17,513 bases of DNA. Origin: CAYYNP01 sp964472545. Its GTDB lineage: Bacteria; Planctomycetota; Planctomycetia; Pirellulales; Thermoguttaceae. The DNA is taken from positions 1 through 17,513 of the forward strand of contig CAYYNP010000213.1 in assembly GCA_964472545.1 (NCBI GenBank), read 5' to 3'. The translations under genes were made by a program, and so were the position numbers. This document shows, one piece after another, positions 1 through 7,777 of the stretch (its first letter is position 1; every line of letters starts with the position of its first letter). The notes beneath the pieces were generated by a model. That model saw nothing but the letters and a program-made list of their open reading frames with translations, was not told the DNA's origin and made no database searches.

Positions 1-90
1 GCCGGGAACTTCGTCGGCAGGTTCCGTGTTGATTCCGGCTCGGAGCCAGTCCCCGCTTTCCACTCCCGCGAATCGACTTTGCAGTTCTCC

Positions 91-147
91 TGCCGTTTTG
101 CCCTGCCGTTTTGCCCTGCCGTTTTGCCCTGCCGTTTTGCCCTGCCG
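91..147. repeat. 13-bp tandem repeat array, four copies plus a partial
   Basis: The unit TGCCGTTTTGCCC occurs four times without mismatch from 91 to 142, and TGCCG follows. The array ends about 11 bp before a -10-like TAGAAT and about 75 bp before the first gene. Each unit carries TTGCCC, so the last copy could serve as a -35 element. Perfect identity points to recent slippage-type expansion. Confidence 0.95.
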
Positions 148-164
148 GCCGAAGGTGATAGAAT
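137..164 (+). promoter_or_regulatory. candidate sigma70-type promoter of the metallopeptidase gene
   Basis: TTGCCC (137-142), supplied by the last tandem repeat unit, is 16 nt from TAGAAT (159-164). The -10 box matches the consensus at five of six bases and the -35 box at four of six. A start near 171 would give a leader of about 50 nt before the ATG at 222. This is inference from consensus only. Confidence 0.4.
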
Positions 165-221
165 GAAGTCAGTGCCTCGCGAGATGCGAGATTGTGGGTG
201 GCATTCGCCAGGAACCGCGCC

Positions 222-1634
222 ATGAATAGCCATTTTGTCACGAACGTGACTCTCGTGCTGGCGGTGTTCGCTGCGGGCCGCTTCGCGGCGGGAGAGTCGC
301 CTGCCGCGCTAGGGCCGGCCGACGCGCTCGAGGCGGTCTGGCCGATGGAACGTATCGAGTTGAAGGACCGCCGGTCGTACGAGGGGTTGATCGATTCTGA
401 AGACAAGGATTTGGTCCACATGATCGTCGTCGGCCGCCCCCAGGGCAAGCCGATGTACGTGGTTGTATGGCCGATCCCGCAGAGGCTAATCGTACGGGAG
501 AAGACCGTCCGTCTCGACGCCGCCGGGCGGGCCGAACTTCGGCGGCGGATCGGGCCGCTTATCGGCCGTACTAAGATCGAACGCAGCCGCGAAGAGGCCG
601 TCACGCTCGGTCAGGTCCAGCGAGAAAACCGGTACTTCCACCAGTACCGGGGCCGGTGGTTCACGCTCGAAAGCAACGCCGACGAAGAGATCACCCGCCA
701 GATTATCGTTCGCGTGGATCAAGTCTTCACCGCCTATCGTCAGATCCTTCCCCCGCGCGCCGAACCGCAGCGGCCCCTACGGCTGCTCGTGCTCAGGTCG
801 ATGGCCGAGCATCGAGCGTACCTCGAGCGGCGAGGCGTGCAGGTCACCCCGCCGGCCTGTTACTTCCCCGACGATAACCTGATCGTCGCCGGCAGCGAGC
901 TGGCCCATCTGGCGGCCCGCTTGGCCGAGGTGGGCAAGGAGCACGCTAAGCACAGGGCGGAGTTGCGTCGACTGCAGCAACGGCTCACCGAGCAACTGGC
1001 GGCGATCGCGCAGCAGCTTCGCGATTCCGGCGCTTCGCCCGGGGCCATCCAGAATGCATCGCGCCAGTTGCGGAGACGTTTCGACGAGGAAATGAAAACG
1101 CGGCGGACGGAAATCAAGATTTGCGACCGCAAGAACGCCCAGGCGTTCTCCGAGATCACCAAAGCCATGTTGGGCAGGCTCTATCACGAGGCGTTTCACG
1201 CCTACGTGGAGAACCGCGTCTTTCCCCGGGCACAGTTCGACGTGCCGGCTTGGCTCGACGAGGGCCTGGCCACGATGCTCGAAGAGGGCGTGCTGGAGTC
1301 GGATACGTTGCGGGTCGATGCGCCGAATCGGGCCGCATTGGCGCGGCTGAAGGAGCAGTTGGCTTCGGGGAGCGGCTTGCAGCTTGGGCAAGTCTTGGCG
1401 GTCGACGAACGGTCCTTCGCCGCGGCGGGCGGTCAGCCGTATTACGACTACGCGTGGGGCCTGGCCTACTATCTCACTTTCGAGCAACGCCTCTTGGGCG
1501 GCCCCGAACTGGATCGATTCGTCGCTCGGGCTTCCCCAAGTTCGCCGCCGGCTGCGCGTTTCGAGCGGGTTACCGGCAAGCCGCTCGCCGACTTCGAGCG
1601 TTGTTGGCGGGAGTACATCCTCGAACTCCGCTGA
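222..1634 (+). CDS. secreted DUF1570-like zinc metallopeptidase
   Basis: This 470-aa protein has an N-terminal signal peptide (about residues 1-24, ending near AAGES). A middle domain is followed by a charged, Gln/Arg/Glu-rich coiled coil at about residues 224-300. The C-terminal domain carries the zincin motif HEAFH (residues 322-326). About 20 residues later comes WLDEG (344-348), whose Glu347 is a plausible third zinc ligand, as in gluzincins. This arrangement matches the DUF1570 proteins common in planctomycetes, which are predicted extracytoplasmic peptidases of unknown substrate. ATG 222 is preferred over an in-frame TTG at 192, because AGGA at 210-213 is well spaced from it and the signal peptide then begins at the N terminus. 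The gene stands alone on its strand, and the stop is TGA. The family call is firm; the enzymatic activity is inferred. Confidence 0.8.
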   Translation: MNSHFVTNVTLVLAVFAAGRFAAGESPAALGPADALEAVWPMERIELKDRRSYEGLIDSEDKDLVHMIVVGRPQGKPMYVVVWPIPQRLIVREKTVRLDAAGRAELRRRIGPLIGRTKIERSREEAVTLGQVQRENRYFHQYRGRWFTLESNADEEITRQIIVRVDQVFTAYRQILPPRAEPQRPLRLLVLRSMAEHRAYLERRGVQVTPPACYFPDDNLIVAGSELAHLAARLAEVGKEHAKHRAELRRLQQRLTEQLAAIAQQLRDSGASPGAIQNASRQLRRRFDEEMKTRRTEIKICDRKNAQAFSEITKAMLGRLYHEAFHAYVENRVFPRAQFDVPAWLDEGLATMLEEGVLESDTLRVDAPNRAALARLKEQLASGSGLQLGQVLAVDERSFAAAGGQPYYDYAWGLAYYLTFEQRLLGGPELDRFVARASPSSPPAARFERVTGKPLADFERCWREYILELR

Positions 1635-1678
1635 TCGCCGATCGAAGGGCCAGGATTCTCCGCGCTCTTGCAGTCTCC

Positions 1679-1726
1679 CGAGTCACTGGGGCCCCGAGTC
1701 ACTGGGGCCCCGAGTCACTGGGGCAC
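1679..1726. repeat. three tandem copies of a 16-bp unit containing GGGGCCCC
   Basis: The unit CGAGTCACTGGGGCCC is repeated exactly at 1679-1694 and 1695-1710. A third copy, at 1711-1726, has one change (CCC to CAC). The copy junctions create the palindrome GGGGCCCC. The tract lies between the convergent metallopeptidase and response regulator genes. Confidence 0.95.
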
Positions 1727-1740
1727 TGCTGCGCTTTGCC

Positions 1741-1790
1741 CCAGCCACCCAGAATCTGCCGCAGCTATCCGGAATCTGCCCCGGCCATCC
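1741..1790. repeat. degenerate 20-bp tandem repeat
   Basis: Positions 1741-1760 and 1761-1780 share the ending GAATCTGCC and the pattern GCYAYCC near the start. 1781-1790 (CCGGCCATCC) resembles the first half of a third copy. It looks like an old, decayed tandem repeat next to the exact 16-bp array. Confidence 0.6.
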
Positions 1791-1818
1791 GCCGAGAGCA
1801 GCGGGTGAGATGCACAAT

Positions 1819-2262
1819 TCACGACCAGGGACAACGGTTCCACGCCAGCCAATAGAACCCTAGGTCGTCCATCATCTTGCTGAAATTGCCGAAATCGACC
1901 GGTTTGACGAGGTAGCTGTTGGCGCGATACTCGTAGGCCTGGGCCACGTCGCGGTCGGCCTCTGAAGTGGTTAGAATCACCACCGGCAGCCTGTTGAACT
2001 GTTCCGACTCTTTGATCTCTCGAAGCACCTCCAATCCGTCGATCTTCGGCAATCGCAGATCCAACAGCACGACGTTGGGCCGCGGGCTGGCCTCGGGGGC
2101 CGCGAACTGGCCGCGGCGGTGGAGGTAGTCCAACGCCGCCTCACCGTTGGTGACGTGTTGGACGCGGTTGGCTACGCGGTGGTCTTCGAGGTTGCGCACC
2201 ACCAACTCGGCGTGGTCCGGATTGTCTTCAACCAGCAGGATGCAGATCGGCGTTCCGTTCAT
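1819..2262 (-). CDS. single-domain (CheY/Rcp1-like) response regulator
   Basis: This 147-aa protein is one receiver domain with no output domain. It has the acidic pair in LLVEDN (Glu12, Asp13), the phospho-acceptor Asp68 in LLDLRLP, Thr98/Thr99 in ILTTSE and the conserved Lys120 in LVKP. The spacing VEDNPDHAEL and the DLRLPKIDG core resemble the Rcp1 subgroup, which usually works with histidine kinases encoded next to it. The start ATG at 2262 lies inside the end of the kinase gene, with a 35-bp overlap, so translation is probably coupled and the two proteins probably form a pair. The output must pass through protein contacts, because no DNA-binding or enzymatic domain is present. The stop is TGA. 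Confidence 0.9.
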   Translation of the reverse strand: MNGTPICILLVEDNPDHAELVVRNLEDHRVANRVQHVTNGEAALDYLHRRGQFAAPEASPRPNVVLLDLRLPKIDGLEVLREIKESEQFNRLPVVILTTSEADRDVAQAYEYRANSYLVKPVDFGNFSKMMDDLGFYWLAWNRCPWS

Positions 2263-3658
2263 GGCGTGCCTCCGGCGTGTTCGCGGCTTCCGTATTCTCT
2301 GGAATCGAGAAAGAGAACGTGCATCCCCTACCTGGACCGTCCGACTCGACCCAAATGCGCCCCCCGTGAATTTCAACGATCCGCTTCACCAGCGCCAGCC
2401 CCACGCCGTATCCATCGCCGGACCGATCCAGCGTGTCGAACAGACCGAAGATCCGCTTGTGGTAGCGGGGATCGATCCCTACGCCGTTGTCGCGGACAAA
2501 GCAAACCATCTGATTGTCGCACGTACGGCCACCGATTTCAAGACGAGGATTCGGCTGGTCGCCCATGTACTTCACGGCGTTTTCGATCAGGTTCTGCATG
2601 ACCTCCCGCAGACGGACGCGATCGCCGGGGACGACCGGCAAATCGGCATCGACGTGGATCTCTACGTTTCCCTCGACGAGCGAGCCCTGAAGCAGTTCGA
2701 GGACTTCCTCGACCAACTTGCCGAGATCCACTTGCTGCGAGGGGTTGACGATCCGGCCGATGCGGGAGAGTTCGAGTACGTCGTCCAGCAGGATCTGCAT
2801 CTTGTCGGCCGCGCTACCGATCCGCGTCATGTCCTCGTCAATCCGAACTGGATCCGCCGCGGCCATGTCGCGCTCGAGCATGCCGAGATAGCCCTTGATC
2901 GTGATCAGCGGGCTGCGCAAGTCGTGCGACACCGCGTAGCTGAACTGCTCCAATTCGGCGTTCTGGGCCTCGAGCTTCTCCAGCAGCCGTTGCCGTTGTC
3001 GCTCGGCGTGGCGGCGGCGGACTTCATAGCGAAAGAAGAGTACGCCGACGAAAAGCGCCAAGCCCAGCGACGTGCCGATCACGCCGATCTGCAAAGCGCG
3101 AAACGTCTTGGTCTCGGCAGAGATCTTGGCTTGCGTCCGCCTCTGTACATCGTCCACCAAGACCATTAGTTCGTCGAACGCGGCGTCGAAGCGTTGGTCG
3201 ATCTCCGTGCCGGCGCCGGACGTCGCCCGCGCCTTCCATCGTTGCTCGGCAACCGCCCTGAAGTCGGCCAACTTCTGCCGGGTTGTGTGTAGAGTTTCTC
3301 GCAACTCGGGATCGTCCAAGGGGGCGAACGTCCCTTCTGAGTTCTGCCCGCCCTCGAGCATCGCGCGAAGATACCAATCGGTCTCGTCGAAGTGCCGCCA
3401 GACTTGGTCGATGGTCTCGTTCCGGTCGCCGCTGATGACTTCCTCGAACCACAGATGTGCGGTGGTCAACTCCAAGCGCGCTTCCATCGCCGCGTCGACC
3501 AGGGGGGCGTGCTCGAAGACCAGCCGGTTGCCGTTGGCCAGGATCAGCACCATGGCCCCGATCATCATCACCAAAACGGTAGCCAAGGCGGCGTAGACGC
3601 CCCGGGTCGATCGGGTGAAGCGAGTTATCTGCATGGCCAATTTCCAGCCTCTCGACAC
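2228..3658 (-). CDS. membrane-bound sensor histidine kinase
   Basis: The protein is 476 aa from the GTG at 3658. It has a membrane span at about 21-42, a mostly helical extracytoplasmic sensor region (43-188), a second span (about 189-210), a short coiled-coil linker, and the H-box SHDLRSPL with phospho-acceptor His245. The N-box LIENAVKY (Asn360), G1 DNGVG (Asp390), F-box IFGLFDTL and G2 GYGVGLAL (about 416-423) complete the ATPase domain. The GTG is chosen because AAGGAG (3667-3672) lies 8 nt upstream; ATG 3634 is the main alternative and loses only eight residues. An apparent upstream start at 3739 would precede the likely transcription start. The ligand is unknown. Its partner is the overlapping response regulator. 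Confidence 0.9.
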   Translation of the reverse strand: MSRGWKLAMQITRFTRSTRGVYAALATVLVMMIGAMVLILANGNRLVFEHAPLVDAAMEARLELTTAHLWFEEVISGDRNETIDQVWRHFDETDWYLRAMLEGGQNSEGTFAPLDDPELRETLHTTRQKLADFRAVAEQRWKARATSGAGTEIDQRFDAAFDELMVLVDDVQRRTQAKISAETKTFRALQIGVIGTSLGLALFVGVLFFRYEVRRRHAERQRQRLLEKLEAQNAELEQFSYAVSHDLRSPLITIKGYLGMLERDMAAADPVRIDEDMTRIGSAADKMQILLDDVLELSRIGRIVNPSQQVDLGKLVEEVLELLQGSLVEGNVEIHVDADLPVVPGDRVRLREVMQNLIENAVKYMGDQPNPRLEIGGRTCDNQMVCFVRDNGVGIDPRYHKRIFGLFDTLDRSGDGYGVGLALVKRIVEIHGGRIWVESDGPGRGCTFSFSIPENTEAANTPEARHERNADLHPAG

Positions 3659-3719
3659 GCTAATCACTCCTTGTGCAACGACCGGCCGGCCCCGATCGCG
3701 ATCGACCCCGTGCCGTCCG

Positions 3720-3747
3720 ATTGTAGCGAGCTCTGGCAACGGGTCAA
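3720..3747 (-). promoter_or_regulatory. sigma70-type promoter of the kinase/regulator operon
   Basis: Read on the - strand, TTGACC (3747-3742) is followed after 16 nt by TACAAT (3725-3720). Each box is one base from consensus. It sits between the stop of the upstream coiled-coil gene and the kinase start, so the kinase and regulator can be transcribed without the upstream gene. Confidence 0.6.
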
Positions 3748-3770
3748 TTCACCCGGCCGGCTTCCGTTGC

Positions 3771-4448
3771 TCAGCGGAGCTGCGCCTTGATAAACTCCCG
3801 CATTTCGTCCAGCTCTCGGCGGAGTTGTTCGATCTCCTCCGGCGGCCGCCGCTGGGCGTGCTCGAATCGTTCGGCCAGTTCGTCGCGCTGGCGCTGCGTC
3901 TCCTGCAATGCACGGCGCAATTCGTCGCGCTCGCCGATCACATCCTGAAGATGGCGCTCTCGCTGCTGTTGTTCGTGTTGCATTCTCTGCTGGTGGAGGT
4001 GCTGGATTTCCTCGGCCAGTTCGTCGCGTTGCCGCTGCACTTGGCGGAACGCGTCTTCGGCCTCCCGCTGTTGCCGCAGAGCATGTTCGCACGCTTCGCG
4101 CAACTCGTGAAACTCGCGTTCGGCCCGTTCTTGCCCGACCCGTTCGAGTTCCTCCGCCAGTTCGTCCCGTTCTCGATCGAGGAACTCGATGTGCTCCTGC
4201 ATCTCTTCCCATTCCGCCCGGCACCGCTCTCGGCGCTCCTCGGCCTCCTCGCAGAGGTCGAACAATCGTTCGGCCGCGTCGGCCAGGATTTCGGCCGGTT
4301 CGACTTGCCCTTCTTCTGAGAGGAGTTCGGCCTGTTCTTGAAGTTCAACGGCCGTGGCTTCGATCCGTTCGACGTCGGCCCGTGCAACGCCGGCGGTTAG
4401 CCCGACCGCCGCAGAAAACGCGGCTGCGATCGTTAGAGCGTGTCTCAT
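3771..4448 (-). CDS. secreted coiled-coil protein of unknown function
   Basis: This 225-aa protein has a clear signal peptide (about 1-24, ending ARA before DVERIE). The rest is almost entirely Glu/Arg/Gln/Leu-rich and predicted to be one long coiled coil. A pattern around QRQRDELAEE recurs, with RERDELAEE near residue 95, QRQRDELAEE near 140 and QRQRDELAERF near 190, which suggests internal duplication. GGAGG (4458-4462 on this strand) is 9 nt before the ATG, supporting the start. It lies upstream of the kinase operon on the same strand but is separated from it by a promoter. No enzymatic motif is visible. It may be a periplasmic structural or adaptor protein, but this is not established. 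Confidence 0.75.
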   Translation of the reverse strand: MRHALTIAAAFSAAVGLTAGVARADVERIEATAVELQEQAELLSEEGQVEPAEILADAAERLFDLCEEAEERRERCRAEWEEMQEHIEFLDRERDELAEELERVGQERAEREFHELREACEHALRQQREAEDAFRQVQRQRDELAEEIQHLHQQRMQHEQQQRERHLQDVIGERDELRRALQETQRQRDELAERFEHAQRRPPEEIEQLRRELDEMREFIKAQLR

Positions 4449-4539
4449 GACTGGATACCTCCGAGAGAGTGGACTTGAGAGAATTACGCCCCCAAGCGTA
4501 CTGCATCAAGACAACCATAGATCACCGAACCGGTTGCGG

Positions 4540-4557
4540 CGGTCTGGAAACAGACCG
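4540..4557. other. perfect hairpin with a 4-nt loop between two - strand genes
   Basis: CGGTCTG-GAAA-CAGACCG forms a 7-bp stem with a GAAA loop on the + strand. It lies downstream of the ThuA-like gene and upstream of the coiled-coil gene, both on the - strand. There is no T-run, so it is not a canonical intrinsic terminator. It could be a transcript-end or leader structure. Confidence 0.4.
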
Positions 4558-4643
4558 GTTGTAGTGAAGATACCGCTTAGAGCGCGAAGGGGCCGCCAAC
4601 AGCCAACACGCCGAACCGCAGCCGGGCATCCGCAGTCTTGCCC

Positions 4644-5417
4644 TCAGCCGCGCTTGCGGCACGTCCAGTAGACGGCGCCGGCCAGCAGGCGGAGGAACTC
4701 CCGCCGATGAAAATCGTGCGGATCGCCGAGCGTCGTGCAGAAGATGCGACCGCCGGCATACAGTCGGGTCCAGGCCACGGGCGTCGTGGGGCCGCCGTGG
4801 ATGCCGCGCAGCAGGACGGTGGCACTGGAGTCGAGATCGGAGACCCTCTGCAGCGCGCCGCAGGCCACAAACGGCTCGACGCCGGCCAGCGCCGGATGGT
4901 CTCGCGCCGCGTCGACGGCGAAGACCTCGGTCGACGCGTTGCCGCAATCGCCGTGACACGTCGCGCCGAACAGTTCGCGGTCCATTTCCGGCCAGCCCTT
5001 CGGCGGAGGTCCGCCGACCTGCACCGCCACGACCGCCTTGCCTCGTTGGCAGAAGCGGCGGATCCGCCTCACTTGCCGGCCGTCGAGATCCGGACCTCGT
5101 CCCAGCAGCAGCAAGCAGTCGGCCTGTTCGAGCGTGTCTCGCCCCGGCAGCCAATCCGCCGCCATGCGGAACGCCCGGCTGCACGTCGCGTCGTAGTGCT
5201 TTTCGAGATGCGCTTGCAGCAGGGCGAGCGATCCGCCCGTATTGCACGCGCGCGAGCCGACCACCAAGCAGACGCGGGCGGTCTGCCGGGCGTCGTCGGC
5301 AACGGCCAGGCCGGCGGTCCGGCAAGCGCCCGACGGCCCGAGGCCGGTCGAGACGCCCACCCGCCGATGGGCTCGGTGCATGAAGAACTTGCGTGGCTGT
5401 TCGCTGAAGTCGCTCAT
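4644..5417 (-). CDS. ThuA-like domain protein
   Basis: The 257-aa product (from ATG 5417) carries an N-terminal Rossmann-like segment (VCLVVGSRACNTGG), then QADCLLLLG and a Gly-rich turn (KAVVAVQVGGPPPKGWPE). The later segments HPALAGVEPF and the C-terminal LGDPHDF...FLRLLAGAVYW are typical of ThuA-like (trehalose-utilisation-type, glutamine-amidotransferase-fold) proteins, which are abundant in planctomycetes. In that family the final part normally contains the H.DF..EFLRLLAGAVYW signature seen here. The biochemical role of most members is unknown, and a role in carbohydrate metabolism is only a family association. No strong Shine-Dalgarno precedes ATG 5417, and an in-frame ATG 12 codons later is an alternative start. 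Confidence 0.7.
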   Translation of the reverse strand: MSDFSEQPRKFFMHRAHRRVGVSTGLGPSGACRTAGLAVADDARQTARVCLVVGSRACNTGGSLALLQAHLEKHYDATCSRAFRMAADWLPGRDTLEQADCLLLLGRGPDLDGRQVRRIRRFCQRGKAVVAVQVGGPPPKGWPEMDRELFGATCHGDCGNASTEVFAVDAARDHPALAGVEPFVACGALQRVSDLDSSATVLLRGIHGGPTTPVAWTRLYAGGRIFCTTLGDPHDFHRREFLRLLAGAVYWTCRKRG

Positions 5418-5749
5418 CGTGAACTGGGATTGTGGAGGCAACGGTGGCAGCACGGCGGCACATCTCGCCGCGATTCTCAGTATCCCAGGCGGCCTCGATT
5501 CTGTCGAGGTTTTCATGCGGCGTGTGGGCAAAGTTTGTTGCATTCGTCCCCGATTGCTCGGCGTAGAGCAGCCTGCCAAACGGGGAGGAGCCTTCCGATG
5601 GGAACAGAGCCGGCGGTTGCGTAAGCTGTCCGTTCGCACCCCCGCGCGCCCAGGGCGGATGTTGCGGATGAGTGAATTGCTGCCGGATGTGTCGAGCAAC
5701 GCGACGTTGATTGATGGGGCGGGCGCGACCACCGGTCGCGGCTTTTTGA
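5418..5749. other. 332-bp intergenic region
   Basis: This is the spacer between two - strand genes. Apart from the hairpin at 5724-5747 I see no gene, RNA or repeat in it. The open frame of the ThuA-like gene extends upstream into this spacer, but that extension shows no signal peptide or motif. Confidence 0.6.
5724..5747 (+). terminator. intrinsic terminator-like hairpin, + strand orientation
   Basis: CGCGACC-ACC-GGTCGCG (7-bp stem, 3-nt loop) is followed by GC and TTTTT at 5743-5747. The T-run is on the + strand, but the flanking genes lie on the - strand. If functional, it blocks antisense transcription entering the hydrolase gene. On the - strand it is only a hairpin just after the stop codon. 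Confidence 0.5.
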
Positions 5750-7777
5750 CTAGTCGAGCGGGTCGTGCTCGTGTCCTAGCGTGTCGTACCACGCGGCGAG
5801 ATCGGCCGTCTCGCGCCGGACGCGGTCGCTCGGATCGACGAAGCGAACCGGCCGCGGCGCTACCAGGGCCGCGAGTTGCTTGACGTCGAACGACTCCAGC
5901 AGCCCGAAACAGAACAGTTCGGGCCGTTGGCTGACGGTCCAGTCCCGTTCGATCGCTTCCTTCAAGCTTCCCAACGAACCGTGCAGTTCGATCGCCGCCA
6001 CGGCCTTCGGCTCCAGCGCCGCGGCGACCAGCGTGAACAGGCTCGAACGCGGCCCGGTGGCGACCAGCGTGACCGGGTCGCCGGGATGTTGCGACGCGGC
6101 CCATCGAGCAACGGCCGCGACCTGGCTGGCCTGCAAGCCCAGCGGGCGATCGCCCACGCCGGCGACCAACACGGCGAACAGCCAGTCTCGTTGTGCGATC
6201 TTCGATTCGCCGAAGTAGAACGGATCGACGGCAATCACGCGATAGCCGTCTTCGAGCAGCCGGCGTGCATCGTCCGTCGCAGCCTGCCGTCCGCTGTCGG
6301 CCAGCAGCAGGGCCGTCTTCTTCGGATCACCGCGCACCAACTCCACGGCAGGCACCGTCCACGATCCGCCCATTTGCAGCCGCCAAAACGTGGCCGTTAG
6401 GTCGCCGGCCTTCTCGCGGTCGGGCTTGATCGTCGTCACCGCGTATTCCTTCGCACGGACGATCTCGGCCAGCATGGGGCGACGCGCTGCTTGCCAGCGC
6501 CGCGCTGCGGCGGCGTTGCCCGGCAGAGCCGCCTGCCGCGGCAATGACTTGCAGGCCGCCAAGGCCAGTGTGTTGAAGTTGTGGTTTCCCTCGGGCAGTT
6601 CGATGAACAACTCCTCTTGGCTCTTGACCTCGTCGTTGGAGGGAATCTCCTTGGCGTCGAACTCGTCGGATTCGGCGTAGAAGAAGTCGCCTAGCATGCG
6701 ATAGAGGGCTTGGCGGTTGTCGACGTCGAAATTGTGTGTGCCGGGGTCGTCGTTGACGTGCGTTCGCAGGGCGTCTTGCTTGTCGTACAGCGCAAAGGCC
6801 GGTGTCGCTGCGTCGACGAGCGGCCCCATGGCGTAGCCCGACTCGAAGCAGCAGTTGTCTTTCGAGTTGTAGGTCAGCAGCGTCGGCCGCGGGGCCATCA
6901 TGGCGGTCAGGTGGGTGTAATCGACCAGCGTGGCCAGGTCGTTGGGCGTCTGCTCGGAGTCGCCCAGGTCCTTGAAGTGGTATGCACGAGTGCGGAAGCT
7001 CGAGTATCCGGCCACCGGATTGGCCAGCTTCACGCGGGTGTCGAGCGCGCTGATGAAGATCGTCTGCCAGCCGCCGCCGGAGAGGCCCGTCACGGCGACG
7101 CGATCCGGATCCGCGTGTTCCAACGCAACGAGGACGTCCAACCCGCGCTTCATGCACAAATAGAACGGTGCCAGTCCGCTGGTGCCGCAGAGGTCGAGTT
7201 GGTTCATCGAGGCGTGGGACCAGCCGGCACCGCGGAGTTGGCCCATGCCGACCCATTCGAGGTTCAGCGCCAGCATCCCGCGCTTGGCCTGGTTGATGCA
7301 GCGGATCTGCTTGGCCGGATACTGCTTGCCCAGGGCCGTGTGGCCGTTGACGTTCAGCACCGCGGGCACTTTGCCGGTGAGCTTCTCCGGCTCGTACAAC
7401 AGGGCGGGAATCCACAAGCCCGGCAAGGCCTCGTAGCGGAGCTTGCGGATGCGATAGCCGGGGCCGCCGTCGATCGTGTCGAGCCACTCGACTTTCGTCT
7501 CGGCGTCGCGCCATGCGGCCGCGCCGCCGCGATAGACGATCTGCTTAAGCACGTCGTCGCGAAGCCGTTGGGCCTTTTCGGACCACTCGGCGGCCGTGCC
7601 GAGCTTGGGCATTCTCGGCACGCGATCGTCGCAGTAGCGCTGAACCTCGACCAGCGGCAAAGTCGACCCCACGATCTCCCGCTTCAGCAGCGAATCCAAG
7701 GCGTCGTTTTCGGCCGCTGAAAGCGGTCCGCAAAGCAACGTCAACACGGCCGGCAACCACAGAAGTGCGCATCGCAT
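5750..7777 (-). CDS. secreted two-domain alpha/beta hydrolase (acetyl xylan esterase/prolyl oligopeptidase-like)
   Basis: This 675-aa protein has a signal peptide (1-21, ending LSAA). The first hydrolase domain spans about residues 110-370, with nucleophile Ser233 in GLSGGGW, a probable acid Asp307 in YNSKDN and catalytic His348 in GTHNFD. The pattern VNGHTALGKQYPAKQ before the elbow resembles the large acetyl-xylan-esterase-like hydrolases that planctomycetes encode in numbers. A second hydrolase-like domain (about 455-670) has the strand order but reads VATGPRSS where GxSxG is expected, so it is probably non-catalytic. GGGAGG (7784-7789 on this strand) is 6 nt before the ATG. A likely role is deacylation of a polysaccharide or related ester outside the cytoplasm; the substrate is unknown. 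Confidence 0.85.
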   Translation of the reverse strand: MRCALLWLPAVLTLLCGPLSAAENDALDSLLKREIVGSTLPLVEVQRYCDDRVPRMPKLGTAAEWSEKAQRLRDDVLKQIVYRGGAAAWRDAETKVEWLDTIDGGPGYRIRKLRYEALPGLWIPALLYEPEKLTGKVPAVLNVNGHTALGKQYPAKQIRCINQAKRGMLALNLEWVGMGQLRGAGWSHASMNQLDLCGTSGLAPFYLCMKRGLDVLVALEHADPDRVAVTGLSGGGWQTIFISALDTRVKLANPVAGYSSFRTRAYHFKDLGDSEQTPNDLATLVDYTHLTAMMAPRPTLLTYNSKDNCCFESGYAMGPLVDAATPAFALYDKQDALRTHVNDDPGTHNFDVDNRQALYRMLGDFFYAESDEFDAKEIPSNDEVKSQEELFIELPEGNHNFNTLALAACKSLPRQAALPGNAAAARRWQAARRPMLAEIVRAKEYAVTTIKPDREKAGDLTATFWRLQMGGSWTVPAVELVRGDPKKTALLLADSGRQAATDDARRLLEDGYRVIAVDPFYFGESKIAQRDWLFAVLVAGVGDRPLGLQASQVAAVARWAASQHPGDPVTLVATGPRSSLFTLVAAALEPKAVAAIELHGSLGSLKEAIERDWTVSQRPELFCFGLLESFDVKQLAALVAPRPVRFVDPSDRVRRETADLAAWYDTLGHEHDPLD

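Noticed and set aside
91..147. A CRISPR-like array
   Set aside because: The units are contiguous 13-bp copies with no spacers and no cas genes nearby.
2147..3169. A long + strand open frame (340 codons) opposite the histidine kinase
   Set aside because: It is antisense to a gene with all kinase boxes, lacks domains and a ribosome-binding site, and is explained by the high GC content. Many similar shadows exist in the window.
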